Under the pieces are notes generated by a model. That model was not told the DNA's origin and ran no database searches. It was given only the letters and a program-made list of their open reading frames with translations. From Planctomycetota bacterium (GTDB lineage: Bacteria > Planctomycetota > UBA1135 > UBA2386): a DNA stretch of 46,391 nt. The stretch spans positions 1-46,391 of the forward strand of contig JAEUHU010000163.1 in assembly GCA_016793305.1 (NCBI GenBank), read 5' to 3'. Below, piece after piece: positions 32,242 through 39,808 of the stretch. Position 1 is the first letter of the stretch; each line of letters begins with the position of its first letter. The position numbers and the translations under genes were made by a program.

Positions 32242-33179
32242 GTGCGACTTCCACGCCAAGCGCCTTCGTCGCCTTCGTCGCGACCTGGGCCGAGCCCGTC
32301 GAGGCAGCGCTGCGGGCGCTGCTGCCGTCGCCGTCCACGGCGCCGAGCCGCCTGCACGAGGCGATGCACTACGCGCTGTTCCCGGGTGGCAAGCGCCTGC
32401 GGCCGATGCTGGCTCTGCTCGGTTGCCAGGCTGCGGGCGGCGATCCGCGCCGGGCGCTGCGGGCCGCCGCAGCGCTCGAATGCCTGCACACCTACAGCCT
32501 CGTGCACGACGATCTGCCGTGCATGGACGACGACGATCTGCGGCGCGGCCGGCCGACCTGCCACAAGGTCTACGGCGAAGCGCTGGCGCTGCTGGCGGGG
32601 GATGCGTTGCTGACGGTGGCGTTCGAGGGGGTCGCCGACGCCGGGCCTCTGGCCGTGGTGGCCTTGGCGCGTGCGAGTGGCAGCCTCGGCATGGTCGGTG
32701 GTCAGGTCGAGGATCTCGCCGCCGAGGGCGATGCCACCCATCACACCCTGGAGCGGGTGCGGTGGATCCACGACCACAAGACCGGGGCCCTGATCACCGC
32801 CTCGCTGTTGGTCGGTGCGCACGCCGCCTGCCCCGACGGGGCGCCGACTGCTCTGCTGGAGCCGCTGACGCAGTTCGGCGATCTGCTCGGTCGGGCCTTC
32901 CAGATCGCCGACGATTGCCTCGACCTGACCGGTACGGCGGCCGAACTCGGCAAGTCGCCGTTGGCTGACGTGGCCCTCGGCAAGCTCACCTGGCCGGCGA
33001 TGGTCGGGCTCGAGAAGAGTCTCGCCGAAGCGCACGAACTCGCGGCGGCAGCGGCGGGAGTGGTGCCCGAACTGATCGCCCGGACCAGGTCGTTTCGAGG
33101 CGGGGGCGGGAGCATGCTGGACGCAGCTGCAGGGCTGCTGCAAGATGTGGCGTCCTACGCTGTAGCGCGTCGCCGTTGA
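32238..33179 (+). CDS. ispA: Polyprenyl diphosphate synthase (FPP/GGPP type)
   Basis: Chain elongation of DMAPP with IPP to farnesyl or geranylgeranyl diphosphate in the cytoplasm. 313 residues from GTG 32238. First aspartate-rich motif DDLPCMD (91-97, DDx4D, the bacterial form), then DDLRRGRPTCHK; GGKRLRP at ~50-56 for IPP binding; KTGALI; second motif DDCLD (225-229) in FQIADDCLDLTG; and the GKLTWPAMVGLE element. Every catalytic motif is present. Chain length cannot be fixed safely: the residues before the first motif (HTYSLVH) fit either FPP or GGPP synthase. Immediately upstream of dxs, 25 bases apart, as in many bacteria. Confidence 0.94.
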   Translation: MSATSTPSAFVAFVATWAEPVEAALRALLPSPSTAPSRLHEAMHYALFPGGKRLRPMLALLGCQAAGGDPRRALRAAAALECLHTYSLVHDDLPCMDDDDLRRGRPTCHKVYGEALALLAGDALLTVAFEGVADAGPLAVVALARASGSLGMVGGQVEDLAAEGDATHHTLERVRWIHDHKTGALITASLLVGAHAACPDGAPTALLEPLTQFGDLLGRAFQIADDCLDLTGTAAELGKSPLADVALGKLTWPAMVGLEKSLAEAHELAAAAAGVVPELIARTRSFRGGGGSMLDAAAGLLQDVASYAVARRR

Positions 33180-33204
33180 GCCGCGCCACGCATCCTCACG
33201 CCCT

Positions 33205-35169
33205 GTGGAGCCGGACTTGGACCAATCCTCACCGACCCCGCTGTTCGATCAGGTGGACAACCCGGTCGACCTGAAGCGGATCCCGCGCGAGCAGCTCCCG
33301 CAGCTGTGCACCGAGCTTCGCAAGGTGATCCTCGACACCGTGTCGATCACCGGTGGCCACCTCGGTTCCGGCATGGGGGTCGTCGAACTGACGGTGGCCC
33401 TGCACTACCTGTTCGACTTCCGCGACGACCGACTGGTCTGGGACGTCGGCCACCAGTGCTATCCGCACAAGCTGCTGACCGAACGCAAGGCGCGGTTCCA
33501 CACCCTACGCCAGAAGGGTGGGCTCAGCGGGTTCTCGAACAAGTGGGAGTCGCCCTACGACGCCTACCTGATGGGCCACGCCGGCACCGCCGCCTCGGCG
33601 GCGCTCGGTATCGCGATGGGCGACCGCATGCTGGGTCGCAAGCGCTACTCGGTCGCCGTCGTCGGGGACGCGGCGATGGGCTGCGGCGTCGCCTTCGAGG
33701 CGTTGAACCACGGCGGTTCGCTGGAGAAGGAGCGGCTGCTGGTCATCCTGAACGACAACCGCTGGTCGATCGCGAAGACCGTCGGGGCGTTGTCCCGCCA
33801 CCTGAACAAGCTGCGGTCCGGCGCCTTCTACAACAAGGCGAAGGACGCGGTACACCACCTGATCCAGTCGATCCCGCTGGTCGGCAACGCGCTCGACGAG
33901 AGGCTCGGCGACGCGGTCGACATGGTGAAGAACATGGTGGCGCCTGGGCACATCTTCGAAGCCCTGGGCTTCCGCTACTTCGGTCCGGTCGACGGCCACA
34001 ACATGGCCGAGATGCTGCAGGCACTCGAACAGGTCAAGGACCTCGACGGCGTCGTGCTGCTGCACGTGCGCACCGAGAAGGGCAAGGGCGTGCCGGGCAG
34101 CGAGGATCGCTACGACCGTGCCCACGCCGCGAAGCCCCAGCCGAAGAAGAAGCCCGAGAAGGTGCCGGTGGAGCCGTGCGTGCTCCAGCCGGTGGTGCCG
34201 GTGCAGAAGGCTGGTCGGTCCTGGACCGAGTGGTTCGGCGAGGGCCTGCAGCAGCTCGCTGCCAAGGATCCGCGTCTCGTCGCCATCACCGCGGCGATGC
34301 CGGACGGCACCGGCCTGATGGAATTCCGCGACGCGTTCCCGGAGCGCTTCGTCGATGCCGGCATCGCCGAGCAGCACGCCGTGGCCTTGGCGTCGGGCCT
34401 CGCGACCAGCGGCATGCGGCCGGTCTGCGCGATCTACTCGACGTTCTTGCAGCGCGGCTACGACCAGGTGTTCCAGGAGGTGATCCTGCAGCGCCTGCCG
34501 GTGGTGTTCGCGATGGATCGCGCCGGCCTCGTCGGCGAGGACGGCGCGACCCACAACGGGCTCTACGACATCGCCTTCCTGCGCTGCATGCCCGGGATCG
34601 TGCTGATGGCGCCGAAGGACGGCACCGAACTGCTCGAGATGCTGCAGTTGTCGCTGCAGTTGCCCGGGCCGAGCGGCATCCGCTACGCCCGCGGCAACGC
34701 GCCGACGGTGCCCGAACTGGTCGGCTGGAACGGCGTGCGACAACCGCTGGAACTCGGCCGCATGGAAGTGCTGCGTCAGGGTGCCGACGGGGCCGTGCTC
34801 GCCTACGGGCACATGGTGCAGACGGCGCTCGAGGCCGCGGCCCTGCTCGACAAGCAGGGTGTGCACATCGAGGTCGTGAACGCACGCTTCTGCAAGCCGC
34901 TCGATGAAGCTGGTGTGCTGGCGCTGTGCGATCGCCACGATCGGATCGTCACCCTCGAGGACCACAGCCGGATCGGCGGCTTCGGCAGCGCCGTGCTCGA
35001 GTGCCTCGCGGCCAGCGGGCCGGTGCGTGCCCAGGTGCAGGTGATGGCGGTGCCGGACGACCTGTTGGAACACATGAGCCGGGCCCAGATCCTCGAGCAC
35101 TGTGGCCTCACTGCGCAACACGTCGCCGCGCGCTTCCTGGCCGAGAAGAACAGCCCCGTGGGGCGCTGA
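33205..35169 (+). CDS. dxs: 1-deoxy-D-xylulose-5-phosphate synthase
   Basis: Thiamine-diphosphate enzyme joining pyruvate and glyceraldehyde 3-phosphate into DXP, precursor of MEP-pathway isoprenoids and of the thiamine thiazole. 654 residues from GTG 33205. GGHLGSGMGVVELTVALHY holds the active-site His; GDAAM (154-158) to NDN (183-185) is the ThDP/Mg motif; FVDAGIAEQHAV carries the catalytic Glu389; DRAGLVGEDGATHNGLYD and RYARGNAP complete the phosphate site; a transketolase C domain ends it. Several normally fixed strings differ (GHAGTAASAALG for GHSSTSISAALG; NDNRWSIAKTVGALS for NDNEMSISPNVGALS), so this is a divergent branch of the family. Followed five bases later by nadK. Confidence 0.95.
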   Translation: MEPDLDQSSPTPLFDQVDNPVDLKRIPREQLPQLCTELRKVILDTVSITGGHLGSGMGVVELTVALHYLFDFRDDRLVWDVGHQCYPHKLLTERKARFHTLRQKGGLSGFSNKWESPYDAYLMGHAGTAASAALGIAMGDRMLGRKRYSVAVVGDAAMGCGVAFEALNHGGSLEKERLLVILNDNRWSIAKTVGALSRHLNKLRSGAFYNKAKDAVHHLIQSIPLVGNALDERLGDAVDMVKNMVAPGHIFEALGFRYFGPVDGHNMAEMLQALEQVKDLDGVVLLHVRTEKGKGVPGSEDRYDRAHAAKPQPKKKPEKVPVEPCVLQPVVPVQKAGRSWTEWFGEGLQQLAAKDPRLVAITAAMPDGTGLMEFRDAFPERFVDAGIAEQHAVALASGLATSGMRPVCAIYSTFLQRGYDQVFQEVILQRLPVVFAMDRAGLVGEDGATHNGLYDIAFLRCMPGIVLMAPKDGTELLEMLQLSLQLPGPSGIRYARGNAPTVPELVGWNGVRQPLELGRMEVLRQGADGAVLAYGHMVQTALEAAALLDKQGVHIEVVNARFCKPLDEAGVLALCDRHDRIVTLEDHSRIGGFGSAVLECLAASGPVRAQVQVMAVPDDLLEHMSRAQILEHCGLTAQHVAARFLAEKNSPVGR

Positions 35170-35174
35170 ACGGC

Positions 35175-36038
35175 ATGCCGACCCGCGCCCCGAAGAAGCT
35201 CCTGCTGGTCGGCGACGAGCGCAAAGGCGGCAGCAAGGCACTGATCCAGCACCACGCTACGTGGCTCACCGGCCGCGGCTGCGAGTGCGAGATCGTGATG
35301 GACCGCGAGTCGTCGCTGGAGGACCGCGACGCCGACTGCGTCGTGGTGTGGGGTGGCGACGGGTCGCTGCTCGCGACGGCGCGGCGCATGGGGCAGCACC
35401 AGCGGCCGACGCTCGGCATCAACCGCGGCCGGCTCGGCTTCCTGACCTCGTTCGAATACGAGCAGACGCAGCAGGCGCTCGACCTGCTGCTCGCCGGCCG
35501 CCTGCACGAGGAGCCGCGATTGATGTACTGGTGTTCGCTGCAGTCGCTGGACGGCACCCACAGCGAACCGGTGCTCGGGCTCAACGACGTGGTGGTCAGT
35601 CGCGCCGCTGTCGGCGGGATGATCCTGCTGCGAGCTTTCCGCGGCACCAGCGAACTGGCGACCTACCGTGGCGACGGCCTGATCACGGCCACCGCCCTCG
35701 GTTCGACCGCCTATTCGATGGCGGCCGGTGGCCCGGTGCTGGCCCCGGATCTCGACGCCTGGGTGCTGACTCCGTTGGCTTCGCACACCTTGAGTGCGCG
35801 CCCGCTGGTGGTGTCGGTCGGTGATGGTCTCGACGTCGAAGTGGTCGAGACCGGCAGCAAGAAGTACGCGTACGCACAGATCGACGGCCAGATCCAGATG
35901 CAGGTGCCGGTCGGTGGCCGCATCATGTTGCGACCGGCGCCGATCCGGTTCCGGCACCTCGGACTCGGCCCCGACCACTTCTTCGACGTGCTGCGGGCCA
36001 AATTCGGGTTCGCCGCGCTGGCCCGCAAGCCTGGATGA
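35175..36038 (+). CDS. nadK: NAD kinase
   Basis: Phosphorylates NAD+ to NADP+ in the cytoplasm. 287 residues from ATG 35175. Motifs: WGGDGSLLATA (GGDG at 60-63, with the catalytic Asp62), GINRGRLGFLT, LNDVVVSRA (NE/D motif), and YRGDGLITATALGSTAYSMAAGGPVL, the diphosphate-binding signature. The C-terminal PIRFRHLGLGPDHFFDVLRAKF is the usual end. Overlaps the methyltransferase start (ATGA). Its place between dxs and the rest fits NADPH need in the MEP pathway, though genomes often place nadK near dxs without a proven regulatory link. Confidence 0.95.
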   Translation: MPTRAPKKLLLVGDERKGGSKALIQHHATWLTGRGCECEIVMDRESSLEDRDADCVVVWGGDGSLLATARRMGQHQRPTLGINRGRLGFLTSFEYEQTQQALDLLLAGRLHEEPRLMYWCSLQSLDGTHSEPVLGLNDVVVSRAAVGGMILLRAFRGTSELATYRGDGLITATALGSTAYSMAAGGPVLAPDLDAWVLTPLASHTLSARPLVVSVGDGLDVEVVETGSKKYAYAQIDGQIQMQVPVGGRIMLRPAPIRFRHLGLGPDHFFDVLRAKFGFAALARKPG

Positions 36039-37267
36039 TCGGCTCGCCAACGTCGTCTCGAATGGTCGCTGCTCCCGGTTCTCCTGCCGCCACCGAAGTG
36101 CGACTCACGGCTCGCGCCAGTGGCTTCCTGCGCCGCGGCCAGCCTTGGTTCTTCGCCGACGACCTGCTGGCCGGCTCCGCCCTGCCGCCGCGGCTGGTGC
36201 GCGTGCGGGACGAAGAGGGGCGCGACCTCGGTCTCGGCGTGACCGGAGCCGGCAAGCTGGCGCTGCGCAGTTGCGGGCCGTGGCCGGGCGAGGGTCTGCC
36301 CGATCGCGAGACATTCTTCCGGGCCCGGCTCGCCGCCGCGATCGAGGCGCGGGCGCCGTTCCTCGGCCCCGAGGACGGCGTGCGGCTCGTGCACGGCGAA
36401 GGCGATCGGCTGCCCGGGCTGGTCGTCGATCGCTACGGACCGGTGCTGGTGGTACAGGCGACCAGCGCCTTCGTCGAGGCTTCGCTCGACGCGATCGTGC
36501 CGTTCCTGGTCGAACGCACGGGCGCCACGTCGGTGGTTGCTCGCAACGACGTCGCGGTGCGCAAGCACGAAGGCCTCGCCGAGGAAGTGCGGCTGCTGCA
36601 CGGGGTGCGGCCGGTCGATCCGGTCGTGTGCGAAGGCGGCGTGCGGCACGTGGTGCGGCCCTTCGACGGGCACAAGACCGGCTTCTATCTCGACCAGCGG
36701 CCGGCGCGCGCGCTGGTCGCGAGCCTTGCGAAGGGCCGCAAGGTGCTCGACCTGTTCGCCTACCAGGGCGCGTTCTCGCTGGCGGCACTGGCTGGCGGAG
36801 CCGTTTCGGCCCTCGCCGTGGATCAGTCGGAGCCGGCGCTCTCGACTGCGTCGGCCGGCGCCACGGCCAATCGCCTGACGGGGCTGTCGACCCACTGCGG
36901 CGACGTGTTCGACTTCCTGCGCGCGCAACGCGAACGCAACGAGCGCTACGACCTGATCGTGCTCGATCCGCCGGCGTTCGCGAAATCGCGGCGCGAGGTC
37001 GAAGGGGCGGAACGTGGCTACCGCGACCTGAACCGGCAGGCGTTGCGCCTGCTGGCGCCGCACGGCTTCCTGCTGACCTGCACCTGCAGCCATCACATCA
37101 CGGCGCTGCGGTTCGAGGAGGTGGTTCGGCAGGCCGCTGCCGGCCTGCCGTTCCAGGTGCTGCTGCGCCAGCGCCTCGGCGCGGGGCCAGACCACCCGGT
37201 GCCGATCACGCACCCCGAGTCGGAGTACCTGAAGGTGCTGCTCCTGCAGCGGCAGGACCACGCATGA
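36035..37267 (+). CDS. RlmI-like class I SAM-dependent rRNA methyltransferase
   Basis: 410 residues. Residues ~20-90 are a PUA-like RNA-binding domain (LTARASGFLRRGQPWFFADDL, the HPWIF-type opening of the family). The middle domain has LVHGEGDRLPGLVVDRYG and HKTGFYLDQRPAR, both signatures of the RlmI/YccW group. The Rossmann domain: VLDLFAYQGAFSLAAL (SAM motif I; TGGF is usual), ALAVDQSEPAL, and IVLDPPAFAKS (DPPxF catalytic motif). LLTCTCSHHI ends it, with Cys residues as in m5C enzymes. Likely makes 5-methylcytosine in 23S rRNA; exact site unknown. ATG 36035 overlaps nadK; ATG 36062 is an alternative. Overlaps thiS downstream. Confidence 0.9.
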   Translation: MIGSPTSSRMVAAPGSPAATEVRLTARASGFLRRGQPWFFADDLLAGSALPPRLVRVRDEEGRDLGLGVTGAGKLALRSCGPWPGEGLPDRETFFRARLAAAIEARAPFLGPEDGVRLVHGEGDRLPGLVVDRYGPVLVVQATSAFVEASLDAIVPFLVERTGATSVVARNDVAVRKHEGLAEEVRLLHGVRPVDPVVCEGGVRHVVRPFDGHKTGFYLDQRPARALVASLAKGRKVLDLFAYQGAFSLAALAGGAVSALAVDQSEPALSTASAGATANRLTGLSTHCGDVFDFLRAQRERNERYDLIVLDPPAFAKSRREVEGAERGYRDLNRQALRLLAPHGFLLTCTCSHHITALRFEEVVRQAAAGLPFQVLLRQRLGAGPDHPVPITHPESEYLKVLLLQRQDHA

Positions 37268-37485
37268 GCGACGGGTCGCCGGAACTCGAGGTGCTCGTCA
37301 ACGGGCAGCCGCGACGGCTGCCGCACGGCAGCACCGTCGCGGACCTGCTGGTGGCCATGGCGCTCAAGCCGGCCCAGGTCGCCGTCGAGCGCAACAAGCA
37401 GATCGTGCGGCGCGCCGACCACGGGGCGACCCTGCTCGAGGCAGGGGACCGGCTCGAGGTGGTGACCTTCTTCGGCGGGGGGTAG
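37264..37485 (+). CDS. thiS: ThiS sulfur-carrier protein
   Basis: 73-residue ubiquitin-like carrier that brings sulfur as a C-terminal thiocarboxylate to Thi[21 protein letters not shown] is the typical N-terminal beta-grasp, [12 protein letters not shown] the middle strand, and [13 protein letters not shown] the end with the required terminal Gly-Gly. Starts on an ATGA overlap with the methyltransferase gene. ThiG follows after 88 bases. ThiF and ThiH/ThiO, also needed, are not in the window. Confidence 0.95.
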   Translation: MSDGSPELEVLVNGQPRRLPHGSTVADLLVAMALKPAQVAVERNKQIVRRADHGATLLEAGDRLEVVTFFGGG

Positions 37486-37573
37486 GCCGGCGCGTCCGGC
37501 TCGGGCCGGTTCCCGAGGGTTCGTACGGCACGCGCCCTTGTGCGGCTCTGGTGGAGGGCGCACGATCGGGCGC

Positions 37574-38362
37574 GTGACGCTCGTCGACCAACCGCTGCTC
37601 CTCGGCCCGTACACCTTCCGCTCGCGCCTGTTCCTCGGCACCGGCAAGTATCCGTCGATGGAGTCGATGGTGGAGGCGCTCGAGGTCTCGGGAACCCAGT
37701 GCGTGACCGTCGCCGTGCGGCGCATGCAGACCGGCGTGCCCGACGGCAAGACCCTGCTCGACTACCTGCCGCGCGACCGCTACGTGCTGCTGCCGAACAC
37801 CGCCGGTTGCTTCGACGCGGAACACGCCATCCGCACCGCGCGGTTGGGCCGTGAACTCGGCATCGGCGACCTGGTGAAGCTCGAGGTGTTGGGCGATCCG
37901 CAGACCCTGCTGCCCGATCCGGTCGGAACGCTCGAGGCCGCCAAGGTCCTGGTCGCGGAGGGCTTCGTCGTGCTGTGCTACACCAGCGACGACCCGGTGC
38001 TGGCCAAGCGCCTCGAGGACGTGGGCGTGACCGCGGTGATGCCAGCAGGAGCCCCGATCGGCAGCGGCCAGGGCATCCTGAACCCGAACAACATCCGGAT
38101 CATCCTCGAGCGAGCGAAGGTGCCGGTGATCGTCGACGCCGGGGTCGGCACCGCCAGCGACGTCGCGATCGCGTTCGAACTCGGCGCACACGGCGTGCTG
38201 CTCAACACGGGTGTGGCCCTGGCGAAGGACCCCGTGCGCATGGCGCGGGCGATGAAGGCCGCGGCGGAAGCCGGTCGCGACGCGTTCCTCGCCGGCCGTA
38301 TCGGCAAGAAGCTCTACGCCTCCGCGTCGTCGCCGACGAGCGGCATCATCGCCGGCGAATGA
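37574..38362 (+). CDS. thiG: Thiazole synthase ThiG
   Basis: Condenses DXP, dehydroglycine and ThiS-thiocarboxylate to the thiamine thiazole phosphate. 262 residues from GTG 37574, which gives [26 protein letters not shown], the family N-terminus; an upstream TTG (37538) would add 12 unlike residues. Lys102 in [10 protein letters not shown] forms the Schiff base with DXP. Other marks: [44 protein letters not shown], and the [10 protein letters not shown] end. The stop overlaps the protease gene (ATGA). Dxs, the source of its substrate, is three genes upstream. Confidence 0.96.
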   Translation: MTLVDQPLLLGPYTFRSRLFLGTGKYPSMESMVEALEVSGTQCVTVAVRRMQTGVPDGKTLLDYLPRDRYVLLPNTAGCFDAEHAIRTARLGRELGIGDLVKLEVLGDPQTLLPDPVGTLEAAKVLVAEGFVVLCYTSDDPVLAKRLEDVGVTAVMPAGAPIGSGQGILNPNNIRIILERAKVPVIVDAGVGTASDVAIAFELGAHGVLLNTGVALAKDPVRMARAMKAAAEAGRDAFLAGRIGKKLYASASSPTSGIIAGE

Positions 38363-39093
38363 ACGGGGCGCCGGGTCCCTTGCACGGCGAGCAAGCACGG
38401 CTCGTCACCGGCTTCGTCGCTGGCTTCTTGCTGCTGGCGTTGGTGCCGTCGGTGGTTTGGCCGTGGTGTCGCGACCTGTTCGCCGTGGCGCTCGCCGGCG
38501 ACGCCGCGGCGATGGCCGCGCGAAAGGTCGAGGCGAGTGCGTTGGCCAACTTCGCCGGCGTGCTCGCAGTGGTGGGGTTGGTGGGCGTGCTACGTCCCGG
38601 AGTGCCGATGCGGCCCCTCGCCCTGCCTCGCACGGTGCTCGCCTACGCGCTGTGGTTGCCGGTGTGGGGCCTGTTCGTCGCGGCCTACCTCGTCGGGTTG
38701 CGCGTGTTCGGAGTGGCGATCGACGCTCAGGAGCCGCTTCGTCATCTGGCGCATGCGCCCGCCTCCTCGATGGGCTACTGGTTGGTCGTCGGCACCGTGG
38801 CGCTCGGCGCTCCCCTGGCGGAGGAGCTGGTCTTTCGCGGGTTCTTGCAACCGGTCCTGCAGCAGCGGCTCGGTCGGCTCTTGGGGCTGTCGACCACGGC
38901 AGCACTGTTCGGCCTCGGTCACGGAGTCGCCTATGCGCTGCCGGTCGGACTGCTCGGTGGCTTCTTCGGCTGGCTCGTGCAGCGGCACGGCAGTCTGCTG
39001 CCGGCGATGCTGGCCCATGTGCTGCACAACTCCGTGACAGCGGTCACGATGGTCGCTTGGCCGTCCTTGTTCGATTGGATGTATCCCCGATGA
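38359..39093 (+). CDS. CPBP-family intramembrane metalloprotease
   Basis: 244-residue membrane protein of the CAAX prenyl protease/bacteriocin-processing (Abi) family. About seven hydrophobic segments. Motif 1 LAEELVFRG (Glu155-Glu156, Arg160), motif 2 FGLGH (His188), and motif 3 HVLHN (His220, His223, Asn224) supply the glutamates and histidines of the active site. All are present, so it should be catalytically competent. In bacteria these enzymes have varied roles and rarely act on prenylated proteins; lying in an operon with ispA is suggestive but not evidence of that. Coupled on both sides by ATGA overlaps. Confidence 0.9.
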   Translation: MNGAPGPLHGEQARLVTGFVAGFLLLALVPSVVWPWCRDLFAVALAGDAAAMAARKVEASALANFAGVLAVVGLVGVLRPGVPMRPLALPRTVLAYALWLPVWGLFVAAYLVGLRVFGVAIDAQEPLRHLAHAPASSMGYWLVVGTVALGAPLAEELVFRGFLQPVLQQRLGRLLGLSTTAALFGLGHGVAYALPVGLLGGFFGWLVQRHGSLLPAMLAHVLHNSVTAVTMVAWPSLFDWMYPR

Positions 39094-39623
39094 ACCCCGC
39101 CGATCGTGAGTTCCTGGTCCACCCCGACATGATCGGCCGCCTGCGCCGGCGCGGTGCGGCGATGGTCGCCGACAACGCCACGGTCGTCGGCGATGTCCGC
39201 CTCGGGCGCGACGTCGGCGTCTGGTTCGGCGTCACCATCCGCGGCGACGACAGCTGGATCGAGATCGGCGACGAGTCGAACGTGCAGGACAACAGCTGCA
39301 TCCACGTCGACATCGGCTGTCCGCTGCGGATCGGACGCGGCGTCACGATCGGCCATGGCGTGATCCTGCACGGCGTCGAGGTCGGCGACTACGCGTTGCT
39401 CGGCATGGGTTCGATCGTGCTCGGCGGGGCGCGGATCGGCGATCACTCCCTGATCGGGGCGGGGGCCCTGATCAAGGAGAACGCGGTCGTCCCGCCGCGA
39501 TCGGTCGTGCTCGGCATGCCCGGTCGGGTGGTGCGGCAGGTCAGCGAAGAAGAGATGGAGGGCATGCGGTGGCGCGCCCGGCACTACGTGCAGCGGGCCC
39601 GGACCTACTTGGCCGAGGGTTGA
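39090..39623 (+). CDS. Gamma-class carbonic anhydrase-like hexapeptide protein
   Basis: 177 residues. Left-handed beta-helix built from hexapeptide repeats (VVGDVRLGRDVGVWFGVTIRG, then IEIGDESNVQDNSCIHVD and GGARIGDHSLIGAGALIKENAVV). The three zinc histidines expected in gamma carbonic anhydrases are in place: His72 in IHVD, His89 and His94 in GHGVILHG. Similar to YrdA/PaaY/CaiE proteins, only some of which show CO2 hydration activity. C-terminal helix (EEMEGMRWRARHYVQRARTYL) as in the family. Last gene of the coupled operon; ATGA overlap with the protease gene. Confidence 0.92.
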   Translation: MNPADREFLVHPDMIGRLRRRGAAMVADNATVVGDVRLGRDVGVWFGVTIRGDDSWIEIGDESNVQDNSCIHVDIGCPLRIGRGVTIGHGVILHGVEVGDYALLGMGSIVLGGARIGDHSLIGAGALIKENAVVPPRSVVLGMPGRVVRQVSEEEMEGMRWRARHYVQRARTYLAEG

Positions 39624-39808
39624 GGGCTGGGCGCTCGGATCCCCGCGGACCATTCCGGGTCGACCGGGCCGGTTCGGTCAAGGTTCGGTGCCACGGCGAT
39701 CGTGGCATCCCGTTGTCGTGGCCTTCGTTCGCCGCATTTCGGCGCGGCGCGCTCGCCCTGCCCGTGTGCTACGCTTCGATCGTCGACGCTTCCCGTCCTC
39801 CCCAGATC

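Noticed and set aside
37486..37573. Possible TPP riboswitch before thiG
   Set aside because: The 88-base gap lacks the conserved thi-box strings (such as CTGAGA and the ACCTGATC-like core). Only a small GCCGG/CCGGC stem is present.
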